DNA of 64,000 bases, taken from assembly GCF_002874965.1 (NCBI RefSeq), contig NZ_CP025624.1, forward strand, positions 1,240,001-1,304,000, given 5' to 3'. The position numbers were made by a program, and so were the translations under genes. Under the pieces are notes generated by a model that saw only the letters and a program-made list of their open reading frames with translations, made no database searches and was not told the origin of the DNA. Source of the DNA: Pseudomonas sp. NC02 (GTDB lineage Bacteria; Pseudomonadota; Gammaproteobacteria; Pseudomonadales; Pseudomonadaceae). Numbering within the stretch: the first letter of the stretch is position 1; every line of letters begins with the position of its first letter. Positions 46,927-56,718 of the stretch are shown here, one piece after another.

Positions 46927-48552
46927 TCAGGTGTACTTGCGCTTGTCTGGTGCAGGTGGGAAGTATTGGTACAGCCAGGTTTCGCTCAAGGTGCGGTCCT
47001 GGGTGCGGATGAACAGCCGCAGTTCAACCGGCTCGACGCTGTCGCTGGTCGGGTACCAGTCAAACAGAATTCGATAGCCCTTGATGGCATCCAGTACCAA
47101 CACGCTGAAGTCTTTGACCTCACCATGGGAGCAGGTCACCACCGGCTCGATCCCGGTGCCTTCAGGCAAACGATCCAGCCCGCCGCCGTTGAAGTCCACG
47201 GCAAAGCGCCGCGCCCAGACTTCGGGGTAGTGCTCGCCCGGCGCCCAACCTTCGGTGAAACCGCCCATGCCCGAACGGGTGGCATTGACCTGCGCCAGTG
47301 GCGTGCTGACCGGCGGCAGGGCGCTCCAGTAGAGCTTGTAGCCGTAGTTCAGGGATTCGCCGGCAGCGACGGGCTTCTTCGGGGTCCAGAAGGCCACGAT
47401 GTTGTCCAGGGTCTCGCCGGTTGTAGGAATTTCCAGCAGATCGATAGAGCCTTCACCCCACGCAGTAGTAGGTTCTACCCACAGGCTTGGGCGTTTGCTG
47501 TACCAGTCCACCGTGTCCTGATAGCTGGCGAACTCATGATCGGTCTGCACCAGGCCGAAGCCTTTCGGGTCGGTGTCGGCAAACGCGTTGAATTGCAGGG
47601 TAGCCGGGTTGTTCAGCGGGCGGCAGATCCACTCGCCATTGCCGCGCCACATGGCCAGGCGATCCGAGTCGTGGATTTGCGGGTGAATGGTGTCGCACAT
47701 CCGCCGCTCAACGGTGCCGCAGCTGAACATGCTGGTCATCGGTGCGATGCCCAGTTGCTCGATGGCGGTACGCGCATTGATATGGGCGTCGATGGCCATT
47801 ACCACCTGGTTGGCCTGGCAGTCGATATCGAAGCGATAGGCACCAGTGGCGCTCGGCGAATCCAGCAGGGCGTAGACCACGAAGCGGGTGCTGTCCTTGT
47901 CCGGGGTTTCGAACCAGAACTTGGTGAAGTCCGGGAATTCCTCGCGCTTTTTCGCGTAGGTGTCGATGGCCAGGCCGCGTGCAGAAAGGCCGTACTGGCC
48001 GGTGGAATCCACCGCACGGAAGTAGCTGGCGCCGAGGAAGGACAGCACGTCGTGGCGGTCCAGTTCCGGGGCCTTGAACAGCTTGAAGCCGGAGAAACCC
48101 AGGTCGCCGGTCAACTGCTTGGTGTCTACCGTGGTTTTTTCATAGTTGAACAGCGAAGGGCGGAAGTGCACCTCGCGGGCCTGGCGGGTTTTCGGGTCGA
48201 CGCTGTACATGCGCACCGGCGTCTTGAAGCCCATGCCGACGTGGAAGAACTGCACGTCCAGTTGGCCGTTCAATTCTTTCCACAGCGAATGCTTGCCGTC
48301 GTAGCCGATGGCGTTGAAATTCTGCGGGGTCATGGTCGCCAGGGTCGGCGGCAATACCTGCTTGGTGTCCTGGTAGCGATTGCTTGCCAACTGCTTGGCC
48401 TGGATCTTCAGGGCCTCGAAATCGAAGGCCTGGGCCTCGCCATCAGCGGCGCGGTTGCCCGCCCAGGCCTGGGCGGCCAGCAGGCCACTGGCCGACAGAC
48501 CGGTGTAAGCCGCGATGGCCATGGACGCTTTGAGCAAATTCCTGCGGTGCAT
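46927..48552 (-). CDS. opgD: Glucan biosynthesis protein D (periplasmic, Tat-exported)
   Basis: 541 residues. Start at 48552 gives a Tat signal ([20 protein letters not shown]), as in OpgD/MdoD; the longer frame is not Tat-like. The mature protein has the OpgD/OpgG beta-sandwich fold ([35 protein letters not shown]). It shapes osmoregulated periplasmic glucans, probably controlling backbone length or branching; recent work shows beta-1,2-glucanase activity in the OpgD family. Alone on its strand; upstream lies a 357-bp gap with a REPIN (48754-48884), and 48553-48753 shows nothing else I can name. Confidence 0.95.
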   Translation of the reverse strand: MHRRNLLKASMAIAAYTGLSASGLLAAQAWAGNRAADGEAQAFDFEALKIQAKQLASNRYQDTKQVLPPTLATMTPQNFNAIGYDGKHSLWKELNGQLDVQFFHVGMGFKTPVRMYSVDPKTRQAREVHFRPSLFNYEKTTVDTKQLTGDLGFSGFKLFKAPELDRHDVLSFLGASYFRAVDSTGQYGLSARGLAIDTYAKKREEFPDFTKFWFETPDKDSTRFVVYALLDSPSATGAYRFDIDCQANQVVMAIDAHINARTAIEQLGIAPMTSMFSCGTVERRMCDTIHPQIHDSDRLAMWRGNGEWICRPLNNPATLQFNAFADTDPKGFGLVQTDHEFASYQDTVDWYSKRPSLWVEPTTAWGEGSIDLLEIPTTGETLDNIVAFWTPKKPVAAGESLNYGYKLYWSALPPVSTPLAQVNATRSGMGGFTEGWAPGEHYPEVWARRFAVDFNGGGLDRLPEGTGIEPVVTCSHGEVKDFSVLVLDAIKGYRILFDWYPTSDSVEPVELRLFIRTQDRTLSETWLYQYFPPAPDKRKYT

Positions 48553-48753
48553 AAATACAACCTGTCGTGAACAATCCCGCGCCGTTCCTGGCACGTGCTG
48601 GATCAAGGAAAACGGTTCGGACATGCCTTCGGCCAAACGCAACGGACATTAAACAGATACCAAATAGCTTAAGCGGTTCGGTGCGCAAGGAAAAATGATT
48701 GATGGCGGGTTGATGGCGCTGCATATGAAACAAGACGTTTCTGTGGAAACCGT

Positions 48754-48884
48754 GTGGCGAGGGAGCTTGCTCCCGTTGGGGCGCGAAGCGACCCCAAACC
48801 AGACGATCGAAATCCTTCAGGGATATCTCGAGCGCCTGGTTTGGGGCTGCTGCGCAGCCCAGCGGGAGCAAGCTCCCTCGCCAC
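48754..48884. repeat. REPIN (GTGGCGAGGGAGCTTGCTCCC family)
   Basis: Inverted pair as at 27718-27846, with GTGGCGAGGGAGCTTGCTCC at one end and its reverse complement at the other. It lies between opgD and spdH. Confidence 0.88.
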
Positions 48885-48909
48885 AATAACCTCTTCAGGA
48901 ACGCCGGGA

Positions 48910-50772
48910 TCAGCCCACTTCGCCTACCGCTCGATATGCCTCATCAATCGCCGCATGGGCATACGCGCTCCACGCGGCATCCGAGTTGGCGATGCTCACA
49001 TGTCCCACCGGCTGGCGCGCCAGGTCCTTCAGTTTTTCGCTTTCATCGGCATCGTCAAACAAGCTGTTGGAGAAGGTCGCATAGCCGTGTGACCAACGGT
49101 TGACAGTGATCGCCAGAATGTCGGTCTGGTGGTTGAAGCCACCCGGGCCGAGCATGCGCTGCAGCTGATCCCGCAGTTGCGCTTCCAGTTGTTCAAATGT
49201 CTGCCCATACAACTTGCCCCGCCCGGCGCGGGCCTGGTCGCGGCCGTTCATGCCGCTGTTGGGGCTGGTGGGCACGTACACCATGTGCAAACCAATCGGC
49301 TGCGTCGGGTCGCGCGGGTGCTCGTAGCCGCCCATGCTCACCGGGTAATCCAGCTTGATCCGGCTGTAAGGCTGGGTCGCTGCATAAATCTCGTGCACCC
49401 CCAGCTTCTGGAACGACGTCCAGTTGCGTACCACCACTTTGGTGTAGACCAGCGGGTACTTCACGTTCTGGCTCAGGGCCTGGGCTTGTTCTGCCGGCAG
49501 ATCGCGCAGCAGGTACGGGATCATCATGTTGTAGCAGGCCAGGATGCAGCGTTTGCCGCGGACCTGTGCGAGTTGGCCGCCACGACTGTAGCCGATGTGC
49601 ACACCGTCACCGACGTTACGCACACTGACCGCAGTGCTGTTCAAACGCACCCGCACCGGCGTCCTGGGCTGATCAAGCCTGGCGTAGTCAAACGGCGCCA
49701 GCACGATGTCATCCATGGTGTGCCCCGGTGCCACTGCCGGAATCAGGCTGCGCACCAGCAAGCGTGCCAGCGAGGCGTTGCCGTCGGGGAAGTGGTAGAT
49801 GTAGGGTTCTTCCATTTCTGCGGCGGCTTCTTCGCTGATCGGTGCCAGGTTCATTCCGCCGAAGCCAGGGAAACCCACACTGTAGGCATCAGCCGACGCC
49901 ACCGCGTCGATACTCAAGGCCATGAAGTCGTTGGTGCGGCTTTGGAAGTACTTCACCGCGCCTTCCGAGAGTCCTACGTTCTTGAGCAGGAAATCGCGGT
50001 AGCTGGTGGCCGCGAGGTACTCGGCCTTTTCCTCGGCAGTCTTGCCCGGCAGGTAATCCTTGGGCGCGACGTGCAAGGCAATCAGCGCCTGACGGTCGGT
50101 TTCCGGCAGCGGGAAATCATTGATGAAGTCGCTGATGGAGCGCGCATGCAACTGGTCCGGGGCGATGTCGTCGGCGACCATCGGCGTCGGGTCGCCGGTC
50201 ACCAGTTTGTCTTCGCCAAAGTTTTCCTTGTCGAAGAACACCCCGCGGGACAAACCCAGGCCCGGGTAGAACTGGCGGTCGAAGGCGGTCTCGAAGCGCT
50301 TGATGTTCACCCCGAGTTTTTTCAACAGCCCGTTTACTTCCTTGCTGTAAAGATGATTCGGTGACTGGAACGCTTCGCTGCCGCCGTAGCCGATGATCAG
50401 CCGGCCACCGGCCTGGAATTCATTGCGCTTGGCATGGCCGCCGAAGTCGTCGTGGTTCTCCAGGATCAGGATCTTCGCCTTCGGGTGCTTCTCACGGTAG
50501 AACCACGCCGCCGACAAACCGCTCAAGCCACCGCCGACCACCACCAGGTCGTAGTCTTCGGTGATCGGCAGTTTATCGGTGTCGAAGGCCTTCTTTTCCC
50601 AGCCCATCTGGTGGGCAACTTCGAATGAGCCGACATGGCTGCCGCGCAAGCCGGTGAGGGCGGGCGGGTAGTAGCGCCCATCGGGAGCGGCCTGGAGGAT
50701 TTGCAGCGGGGTCATACCGGCGGCAATCGTGATAGCGACGCCGTTGAGGAAGTCGCGGCGGGTGATGTCCAT
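48910..50772 (-). CDS. spdH: Spermidine dehydrogenase
   Basis: 620 residues, the length I recall for P. aeruginosa SpdH. Start at 50772 (MDITRRDFLNGVAITIAAG) gives a Tat signal, which fits a cofactor-loaded flavoprotein. FAD-binding GGGLSGLSAAW with ILENHDDFGGHAKRN lies at about residues 75-120. SpdH oxidises spermidine to 1,3-diaminopropane and 4-aminobutanal (also 3-aminopropanal and putrescine) using a heme or quinone acceptor. The next upstream gene encodes a 4-aminobutanal dehydrogenase and a polyamine importer follows, so the product can be used as a carbon and nitrogen source. An in-frame extension upstream runs through a REPIN and is not real. Confidence 0.93.
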   Translation of the reverse strand: MDITRRDFLNGVAITIAAGMTPLQILQAAPDGRYYPPALTGLRGSHVGSFEVAHQMGWEKKAFDTDKLPITEDYDLVVVGGGLSGLSAAWFYREKHPKAKILILENHDDFGGHAKRNEFQAGGRLIIGYGGSEAFQSPNHLYSKEVNGLLKKLGVNIKRFETAFDRQFYPGLGLSRGVFFDKENFGEDKLVTGDPTPMVADDIAPDQLHARSISDFINDFPLPETDRQALIALHVAPKDYLPGKTAEEKAEYLAATSYRDFLLKNVGLSEGAVKYFQSRTNDFMALSIDAVASADAYSVGFPGFGGMNLAPISEEAAAEMEEPYIYHFPDGNASLARLLVRSLIPAVAPGHTMDDIVLAPFDYARLDQPRTPVRVRLNSTAVSVRNVGDGVHIGYSRGGQLAQVRGKRCILACYNMMIPYLLRDLPAEQAQALSQNVKYPLVYTKVVVRNWTSFQKLGVHEIYAATQPYSRIKLDYPVSMGGYEHPRDPTQPIGLHMVYVPTSPNSGMNGRDQARAGRGKLYGQTFEQLEAQLRDQLQRMLGPGGFNHQTDILAITVNRWSHGYATFSNSLFDDADESEKLKDLARQPVGHVSIANSDAAWSAYAHAAIDEAYRAVGEVG

Positions 50773-50824
50773 GGGAACCTGCGAATTATTTATTGTTATG
50801 AGATCCCTGCAGGAGCCGGCTGTT

Positions 50825-50916
50825 GTGGCGAGGGAGCTTGCTCCCGCTGGGCTGCGTAGCGGCCCCAAAAATCCTGGGAGCGCCTCGCACTCCAGCGGGA
50901 GCAAGCTCCCTCGCCA
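50825..50916. repeat. REPIN (GTGGCGAGGGAGCTTGCTCCC family)
   Basis: Inverted pair, 92 bp, with a shortened inner spacer (CCCCAAAAATCCTGGGAG). It sits between spdH and the upstream aldehyde dehydrogenase gene, inside what may be one transcript. Confidence 0.88.
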
Positions 50917-50946
50917 TAGTGAGCTCGTTTCGACAGGGGTAAAGGG

Positions 50947-52371
50947 TCAGTGCTTGAACATCACATGGCGAACCGTGGTGTAGTCCTCCAGGCCGTACAT
51001 GGACATGTCCTTGCCGTAGCCGGACAGTTTCTGACCGCCATGGGGCATTTCGCTGACCAGCATGAAGTGGGTGTTCACCCAGGTGCAGCCGTACTGCAAC
51101 CGTGCAGCCAGGCGATGGGCGCGGCCGACATCGGCGGTCCACACGGAAGAGGCCAGGCCGTAGTCCGAATCGTTGGCCCAGGCCAATACCTGGGCCTCGT
51201 CGTTGAATTTGGTTACCGACACTACCGGCCCGAACACTTCGCGGCGCACGATTTCATCGTCCTGCTGCGCGTCGGCCAATACGGTCGGCTCAAAGAAGAA
51301 CCCGTTGCCTTCCACCGCCTTGCCACCCGTGATCAGGCGGATATGGGATTGCGCCACGGCACGCTCCACAAACCCGGCCACACGGTCACGGTGCTGCGCG
51401 GTGATCAGCGGGCCCAGCTCGGTGGCCGGGTCATCCTGCAAACCGTATTTGATGCTGGCAACCGCCGCGCCGAGCTTCTCGACGAACGCGTCGTAGATAT
51501 CGGCCTGTGCATAAATCCGGCACGCAGCGGTGCAATCCTGCCCGGCGTTGTAGAAGCCGAAGGTGCGAATGCCTTCCACCGCCGCGTCGATATCGGCGTC
51601 GTTGAAGATGATCACCGGCGCCTTGCCGCCCAGTTCCATGTGCATGCGTTTGACGCTGTCGGCAGTGCTGGAAATGATATTGGCCCCGGTGGCAATCGAA
51701 CCGGTCAGCGACACCATGCGCACTTTCGGGTGATTCACCAGCGGGCTGCCCACGGTTGGCCCACGGCCAAACACCAGGTTGAGTACACCGGCCGGGAAAA
51801 TTTCAGCGGCCAGTTCCACCAGGCGCAGCGCGGTCAGCGGGGTTTGTTCCGAAGGCTTGAGCACCACGGTATTACCGGCGGCCAGGGCCGGGGCGATTTT
51901 CCAGGCGACCATCATCAGCGGGTAGTTCCACGGCGCGATGGAGGCAATTACGCCCACCGGGTCACGGCGGATCATCGAGGTGTGGCCCGGCAGGTACTCA
52001 CCGCCGGCCGAACCGCTCATGCAGCGGCTGGCGCCGGCGAAGAAGCGGAACACATCGGCCACCGCCGGGATCTCATCATTCAGCGCGGCGCTGTAGGGTT
52101 TGCCGCAGTTGTCCGACTCAAGCTTTGCCAGCTCTGCGCCGTGGGCTTCGATGGCGTCGGCGAGTTTGAGCAGCAGCAGCGAGCGATCCTTCGGTGGCGT
52201 TTGCGACCAGCCTTCAAAAGCGCTGTCGGCAGCACGCACGGCGGCGTCGACCTGGGCTTCGCTGGCTTCCTTGATTTCCACCAGTACCCGACCCAACGCC
52301 GGGTTGAACACCGGCTGCGCCGGGCCTTCGCCTTCGACCAGATGGCCGTTGATCAGCAGTTTGGTTTGCAT
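50947..52371 (-). CDS. Gamma-aminobutyraldehyde dehydrogenase (PatD/YdcW type)
   Basis: 474 residues, the same length as E. coli PatD as I recall. It would oxidise 4-aminobutanal to GABA with NAD+. Catalytic residues: Cys280 ([10 protein letters not shown]) and Glu246 (MELGGKAP); the NAD loop [11 protein letters not shown] is present. Two features mark the aminoaldehyde group: [21 protein letters not shown] and the QDCTAACR active site. Encoded between spdH and the ABC permeases, so it accepts the product of either SpdH or imported putrescine breakdown. A second paralogue lies at 56719-58206. Confidence 0.9.
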   Translation of the reverse strand: MQTKLLINGHLVEGEGPAQPVFNPALGRVLVEIKEASEAQVDAAVRAADSAFEGWSQTPPKDRSLLLLKLADAIEAHGAELAKLESDNCGKPYSAALNDEIPAVADVFRFFAGASRCMSGSAGGEYLPGHTSMIRRDPVGVIASIAPWNYPLMMVAWKIAPALAAGNTVVLKPSEQTPLTALRLVELAAEIFPAGVLNLVFGRGPTVGSPLVNHPKVRMVSLTGSIATGANIISSTADSVKRMHMELGGKAPVIIFNDADIDAAVEGIRTFGFYNAGQDCTAACRIYAQADIYDAFVEKLGAAVASIKYGLQDDPATELGPLITAQHRDRVAGFVERAVAQSHIRLITGGKAVEGNGFFFEPTVLADAQQDDEIVRREVFGPVVSVTKFNDEAQVLAWANDSDYGLASSVWTADVGRAHRLAARLQYGCTWVNTHFMLVSEMPHGGQKLSGYGKDMSMYGLEDYTTVRHVMFKH

Positions 52372-52421
52372 GGTTCTGTCCTCTTAAAGCTGCATCGTTT
52401 CCCCTGCCGAAACCGGTTCAA

Positions 52422-52514
52422 GTGTGGGAGCGGGCTTGCTCGCGAATACGGTCTTTCAGTTGATACATCACCTGACTGATACACCGCTTTCGCGAGCAAG
52501 CCCGCTCCCACATT
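52422..52514. repeat. REPIN (GTGGGAGCGGGCTTGC family)
   Basis: Inverted pair, GTGGGAG ends outward, about 93 bp. It lies between the permease gene and the aldehyde dehydrogenase gene within the polyamine block. Confidence 0.9.
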
Positions 52515-52549
52515 TGAATCTCATTCCTTCAGTGGCAATGTGTTGTCAG

Positions 52550-53359
52550 TTATTTACCGCCACTACCGGCCACGCTTTCGCCGCCGCGGGTCAGGTAATA
52601 GGCACCCAGGATCGGGAACATCGTCACGATCATCACCAGCATCGCCACCACGTTGGTCACCGGCACATCCCGTGGCCGGCTCAACTGGTTGAGCAGCCAC
52701 AGCGGCAAGGTGCGCTCGTGGCCGGCGGTGAAGGTGGTGACGATGATTTCGTCGAACGACAGCGCGAACGCCAGCATGCCGCCGGCCAGCAACGCCGAGC
52801 CGAGGTTGGGCATGATGATGTAGCGGAAGGTCTGCCAGCCGTCGGCGCCGAGGTCCATCGAGGCTTCGATCAGGCTGTGGGAAGTGCGGCGCAAACGGGC
52901 GATCACGTTGTTGTAGACGATCACCACGCAGAAGGTCGCGTGGCCGACGATGATCGTGAACATCCCCGGCTCAATCCCCAGGGTCTTGAAGGTCGCGAGC
53001 AACGCGATACCGGTGATGATCCCCGGCAGTGCAATCGGCAGGATCAGCATCAGCGAGATGCCTTGCTTGCCGAAGAACTCCCGGCGATACAACGCCGCCG
53101 AGGCCAGGGTGCCGAGCACCATCGCAATCAGCGTGGCGATGGCCGCGATTTGCAGCGACAGCTTGATCGCTTCCAATACGTCCGGCCGCGAGAAGGCCAC
53201 GCTGAACCACTTCAGGGTGAAGCCCTGGGGTGGAAAGCTGAACGCCGCCTCTTCGGTGTTGAAGGCGTAGAGGAAGATGATCAGGATCGGGAAGTGCAGG
53301 AAAACCAACCCGCCCCAGGCCGCGATTTTTAGACTGAGTGAGGCTTTTTCAGAGTGCAT
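52550..53359 (-). CDS. Polyamine ABC transporter permease (YdcV/PotC type)
   Basis: 269 residues, six predicted membrane helices. The EAA loop that docks on the ATPase is visible as [24 protein letters not shown] at residues about 165-188, its LP replaced by MP. The N-terminal [20 protein letters not shown] is typical of the PotC class. It pairs with the PotB-type permease encoded just upstream, with an 11-bp overlap, so the two are translationally coupled. Confidence 0.92.
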   Translation of the reverse strand: MHSEKASLSLKIAAWGGLVFLHFPILIIFLYAFNTEEAAFSFPPQGFTLKWFSVAFSRPDVLEAIKLSLQIAAIATLIAMVLGTLASAALYRREFFGKQGISLMLILPIALPGIITGIALLATFKTLGIEPGMFTIIVGHATFCVVIVYNNVIARLRRTSHSLIEASMDLGADGWQTFRYIIMPNLGSALLAGGMLAFALSFDEIIVTTFTAGHERTLPLWLLNQLSRPRDVPVTNVVAMLVMIVTMFPILGAYYLTRGGESVAGSGGK

Positions 53360-54278
53360 CGAAGGCCCCCAGACGTTTGACGATGGACAGGTAAACCGCG
53401 ATCAGCACGATCGGCACCAGGGTGAACGCCGCGGCCATGGGCATGTTGCCGATAGCGCCTTGTTGCGCGTACACCATGCCGCCGACGAAGTAACCCGGCG
53501 GGCCCACCAGTTGCGGCACGATGAAGTCGCCCAGGGTCAGCGAGAACGTAAAGATCGAACCCGCCGCAATCCCCGGCACCGACAGCGGCAGAATCACCTG
53601 CATGAAGGTCTGGCGCGGCTTGGCGCCGAGGTCTGCCGAGGCCTGCAGCAACGACGGCGGCAAACGCTCCAGCGAGGCCTGGATCGGCAGAATCATGAAC
53701 GGCAGCCAGATGTACACAAACACCATGAACCGCCCCAGGTGCGAGGTGCTCAAGGTGCTGCCGCCCACGCCGGGAATGCCCATGATGAATTGCAGCGCCG
53801 GCTCCAGGCCCAGGTGCTGCACGAACCACTGCGCCACGCCGCCCTTGGCCAGCAGCAGGGTCCAGGCGTAGGCCTTGACGATGTAGCTGGCCCACATCGG
53901 CATCATCACCGCGATGTAGAAAAACGCCTTGGTCTTGCCGGTGGTGTAGCGCGCCATGTAGTAGGCGATCGGGAACGCGACGATGGCACTGGCGATGGAC
54001 ACCACCACCGCCATGCTCAAGGTGCGCACGATGATGTCGAAGTTCGACGGCTGGAACAGCGCGGCGAAGTTGGCCAGGGTCAGGTCCGGGGTGACCGCCA
54101 TGGTGAAGTCATCGAACGTATAGAAGCCTTGCCACAGCAAGGTCAGCAGCGACCCCAAATAGATTGCGCCAAACCAGATCAGCGGCGGCACCAGCAGCAG
54201 CGACAGGTACAGGTTGGGCTTCTTGTACAGCAGGTTGGAAAACCTGCGCATCGGGGGTTGGGACAGGGCCAGGCTCAT
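53349..54278 (-). CDS. Polyamine ABC transporter permease (YdcU/PotB type)
   Basis: 309 residues, six membrane helices with a long N-terminal part. The EAA loop is [25 protein letters not shown] at residues about 205-229. It overlaps the next permease by 11 bp and begins 1 nt after the ATPase stop, so all three are in one operon. The order ATPase-permease-permease matches ydcT-ydcU-ydcV of E. coli. Confidence 0.92.
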   Translation of the reverse strand: MSLALSQPPMRRFSNLLYKKPNLYLSLLLVPPLIWFGAIYLGSLLTLLWQGFYTFDDFTMAVTPDLTLANFAALFQPSNFDIIVRTLSMAVVVSIASAIVAFPIAYYMARYTTGKTKAFFYIAVMMPMWASYIVKAYAWTLLLAKGGVAQWFVQHLGLEPALQFIMGIPGVGGSTLSTSHLGRFMVFVYIWLPFMILPIQASLERLPPSLLQASADLGAKPRQTFMQVILPLSVPGIAAGSIFTFSLTLGDFIVPQLVGPPGYFVGGMVYAQQGAIGNMPMAAAFTLVPIVLIAVYLSIVKRLGAFDAL

Positions 54279-54279
54279 G

Positions 54280-55314
54280 TCACACCTCGCCTGCGATGTC
54301 GGTCAACGGCGTCATGGCTTCCCGCGCCCAGCGCGCGGTGATGGACTGGCCGACTTGATGCCCGGCGGTGGTGTCCAGCCATTGGTTGTTGGCCTGGCTG
54401 ATGTTCAGCGCCTGGCCGTTTTCCAGTTTCAGTTCGTAGCGGGTGGCGCTGCCCTGGTACTGAATGTCATGCAGCAGGCCGCTGACTTCCACCTCGCCGC
54501 TGCCCAGCGGGCCTTCGGCGAAACGCACGTGTTCCGGGCGGATCGAGAACGGCTGCGGGTTACCGCTCAAGCGTTGCGCCAATTCGCCGCGAATCACGTT
54601 GGAGGTGCCGACGAATTCCGCGACGAAGGTGGTGGCGGGCTTCATGTACAGGTTGCGCGGGGTGTCGACCTGTTCGATGCGGCCCTTGTTGAATACGGCC
54701 ACACGGTCGGACATCGACAGTGCTTCGGTCTGGTCGTGGGTGACGAAGATGAAGGTGATGCCAAGTTGGCGTTGCAGTTTCTTCAGCTCGCTTTGCATCT
54801 GTTCGCGCAGCTTCAGGTCGAGAGCGCCGAGGGGCTCATCCAGCAGCAATACGCGCGGACGATTGACCAGTGCGCGGGCCAGGGCCACACGTTGACGCTG
54901 GCCGCCGGAGAGTTGCACCGGCTTGCGGTCGCCGTAACCGCCGAGGGCGACCATACCCAGGGCTTCTTCGGCGCGGTTGAGGCGTTCGGTCTTGCCCACG
55001 CCTTTGACTTTCAGGCCGTAGGCCACGTTGTCGCGCACGTTCATGTGGGGGAACAGCGCGTAATCCTGGAACACAGTGTTCACGTCGCGCTGATACGGCG
55101 GCAAGCCGGCGGCTTCCTCACCGTGGATGCGGATGGAGCCGGCACTGGGTTGCTCGAACCCGGCGATCAGGCGCAGGCACGTGGTTTTGCCCGAGCCGGA
55201 AGGGCCGAGCATGGAAAAGAACTCGCCGTCCTGGATATCGATGGAAACCCGGTCAACGGCTTTCACTTCGCCGAACTGACGGGAAACGTGGGTGAATTGG
55301 ACTGCAAGCGTCAT
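54280..55314 (-). CDS. Polyamine ABC transporter ATP-binding protein (YdcT/PotA type)
   Basis: 344 residues. Start at 55314 (MTLAVQFTHVSRQFG). Walker A GPSGSGKTT, Q-loop VFQDYALFPHM, signature LSGGQRQR, Walker B VLLLDEPLGALD and the switch VTHDQTEAL are all intact. A C-terminal TOBE domain (IRPEHVRFAEG) follows from about residue 260. It powers import by the two permeases encoded downstream. The binding protein gene is 180 bp upstream, separated by a repeat. Confidence 0.94.
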   Translation of the reverse strand: MTLAVQFTHVSRQFGEVKAVDRVSIDIQDGEFFSMLGPSGSGKTTCLRLIAGFEQPSAGSIRIHGEEAAGLPPYQRDVNTVFQDYALFPHMNVRDNVAYGLKVKGVGKTERLNRAEEALGMVALGGYGDRKPVQLSGGQRQRVALARALVNRPRVLLLDEPLGALDLKLREQMQSELKKLQRQLGITFIFVTHDQTEALSMSDRVAVFNKGRIEQVDTPRNLYMKPATTFVAEFVGTSNVIRGELAQRLSGNPQPFSIRPEHVRFAEGPLGSGEVEVSGLLHDIQYQGSATRYELKLENGQALNISQANNQWLDTTAGHQVGQSITARWAREAMTPLTDIAGEV

Positions 55315-55368
55315 GGTGCGGTGCTCCAAAAAGGCGCGTCTTGTAAAAATTAAATCGGAGGTAGAGGT

Positions 55369-55482
55369 GATCGTTCCCACGCTCTGCGTGGGAATGCAGC
55401 GCTGGACGCTCCGCGTCCGCCCTTAAAGTCGTGACGCGGAGCGTCACAGGAGGCATTCCCACGCGGAGCGTGGGAACGATCA
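55369..55482. repeat. Four-hairpin repeat, TTCCCACGC family, copy 2
   Basis: About 114 bp, near-identical over its length to 20055-20168 and with the same four palindromes in the same order. It lies between the binding-protein and ATPase genes, a common place for mRNA-stabilising repeats that raise the level of the binding protein. Confidence 0.88.
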
Positions 55483-55494
55483 ACTAGGGAGTGC

Positions 55495-56646
55495 TTAGCG
55501 CCCGCCCATGATCGCGATGTAATCCTGGGTCCAGCGGCTGTACGGCACGAACTTGCCGCCTTCAGCCTGCGGGGTTTTCCAGAAGGCGATCTTCTCGAAC
55601 TGGTCGAAACCGTTGGTCTTGCAACCCTCGGCGCCCAGCAGTTCGCTTTCCTTGCACGCCGCGGGAACCGCCGGCAACGAACCGAACCACGAGGCCACAT
55701 CACCCTGGACCTTCGGCTGCAGCGACCAGTCCATCCACTTGTAGGCGCAGTTCGGGTGCTTGGCATCGGTGTGCAGCATGGTGGTATCCGCCCAGCCGGT
55801 GGCGCCTTCCTTCGGAATGGTCGAGGCAATCGGCTGTTTCTCGTTCACCAGGCCGTTGACCTGATACGGCCATGCGCTGGAGGCCACCACGCCTTCGTTC
55901 TTGAAGTCGCTCATTTGCACGGTGGTGTCATGCCAGTAGCGGTGGATCAACGGCTGCTGGGCGCGCAACAGGTCGAGCACGGCCTTGTACTGGGTTTCGG
56001 TCAGCTCGTACGGGCTCTGGATGCCCAGTTCCGGCTTGGTGGCCTTGAGGTACAGCGCCGCATCGGCGATGTAGATCGGGCCGTCATAGGCCTGCACGCG
56101 GCCTTTGTTCGGCTTGCCGTCCGGCAGGTTCTGCGCATCGAACACTACGTTCCAGCTGGTGGGCGCGGTCTTGAACACGTTGGTGTTGTACATCAACACG
56201 TTCGGGCCCCACTGGTACGGCGTGCCGTACGTTTGCTGGCCGACCACGTACCACGGCGCATCTTTCAGGCGCGGGTCGATGTTCTTCCAGTTGGGAATCA
56301 GCGAGGTGTTGATCGGCTGTACGCGCTTGCCGACGATCAACCGCAGCGAGGCATCGCCCGACGCGGTGACCAGGTCGTAGCCGCCCTTGGCCATCAAGCT
56401 CACCATCTCGTCGGAGGTGGCGGCGGTCTTGACGTTGACCTTGCAGCCGGTCTCTTTCTCGAAACCGGTGACCCAGTCGTAGTTCTTGTCGCTTTCGCCA
56501 CGTTCGATATAGCCGGGCCAGGCGACGATATCCAACTGGCCTTCACCGGCACCCACCGCCTTCAGCGGTTCGGCGGCCTGGATGCTGACACTGGCCAGCA
56601 GCGCGGTGGTCAGGGCACTGAGCAGTGCGGTCTTGTGCGCAGACAT
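55495..56646 (-). CDS. Polyamine ABC transporter substrate-binding protein (YdcS type)
   Basis: 383 residues with a Sec signal peptide (1 to about 25, SIQAAEP). The mature protein is a PotD/PotF-like binding protein (LDIVAWPGYIERGE, TGCKVNVKTAATSDEM, YDLVTASGDASLRLI). E. coli YdcS is the closest named relative. The ligand is probably putrescine or spermidine from context; the binding-site aromatic and acidic residues were not checked one by one. Confidence 0.92.
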   Translation of the reverse strand: MSAHKTALLSALTTALLASVSIQAAEPLKAVGAGEGQLDIVAWPGYIERGESDKNYDWVTGFEKETGCKVNVKTAATSDEMVSLMAKGGYDLVTASGDASLRLIVGKRVQPINTSLIPNWKNIDPRLKDAPWYVVGQQTYGTPYQWGPNVLMYNTNVFKTAPTSWNVVFDAQNLPDGKPNKGRVQAYDGPIYIADAALYLKATKPELGIQSPYELTETQYKAVLDLLRAQQPLIHRYWHDTTVQMSDFKNEGVVASSAWPYQVNGLVNEKQPIASTIPKEGATGWADTTMLHTDAKHPNCAYKWMDWSLQPKVQGDVASWFGSLPAVPAACKESELLGAEGCKTNGFDQFEKIAFWKTPQAEGGKFVPYSRWTQDYIAIMGGR

Positions 56647-56718
56647 GGGGGTTCCCTCTTCTTTAATTATGGTCGGGGCAGTTTTTGCAGCAGGTGGTGC
56701 ATGAGCGTAGTTGTTGTT

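Noticed and set aside
50773..50904. N-terminal extension of SpdH
   Set aside because: The extra 44 codons are REPIN sequence; the Tat signal at the ATG at 50772 fixes the start.
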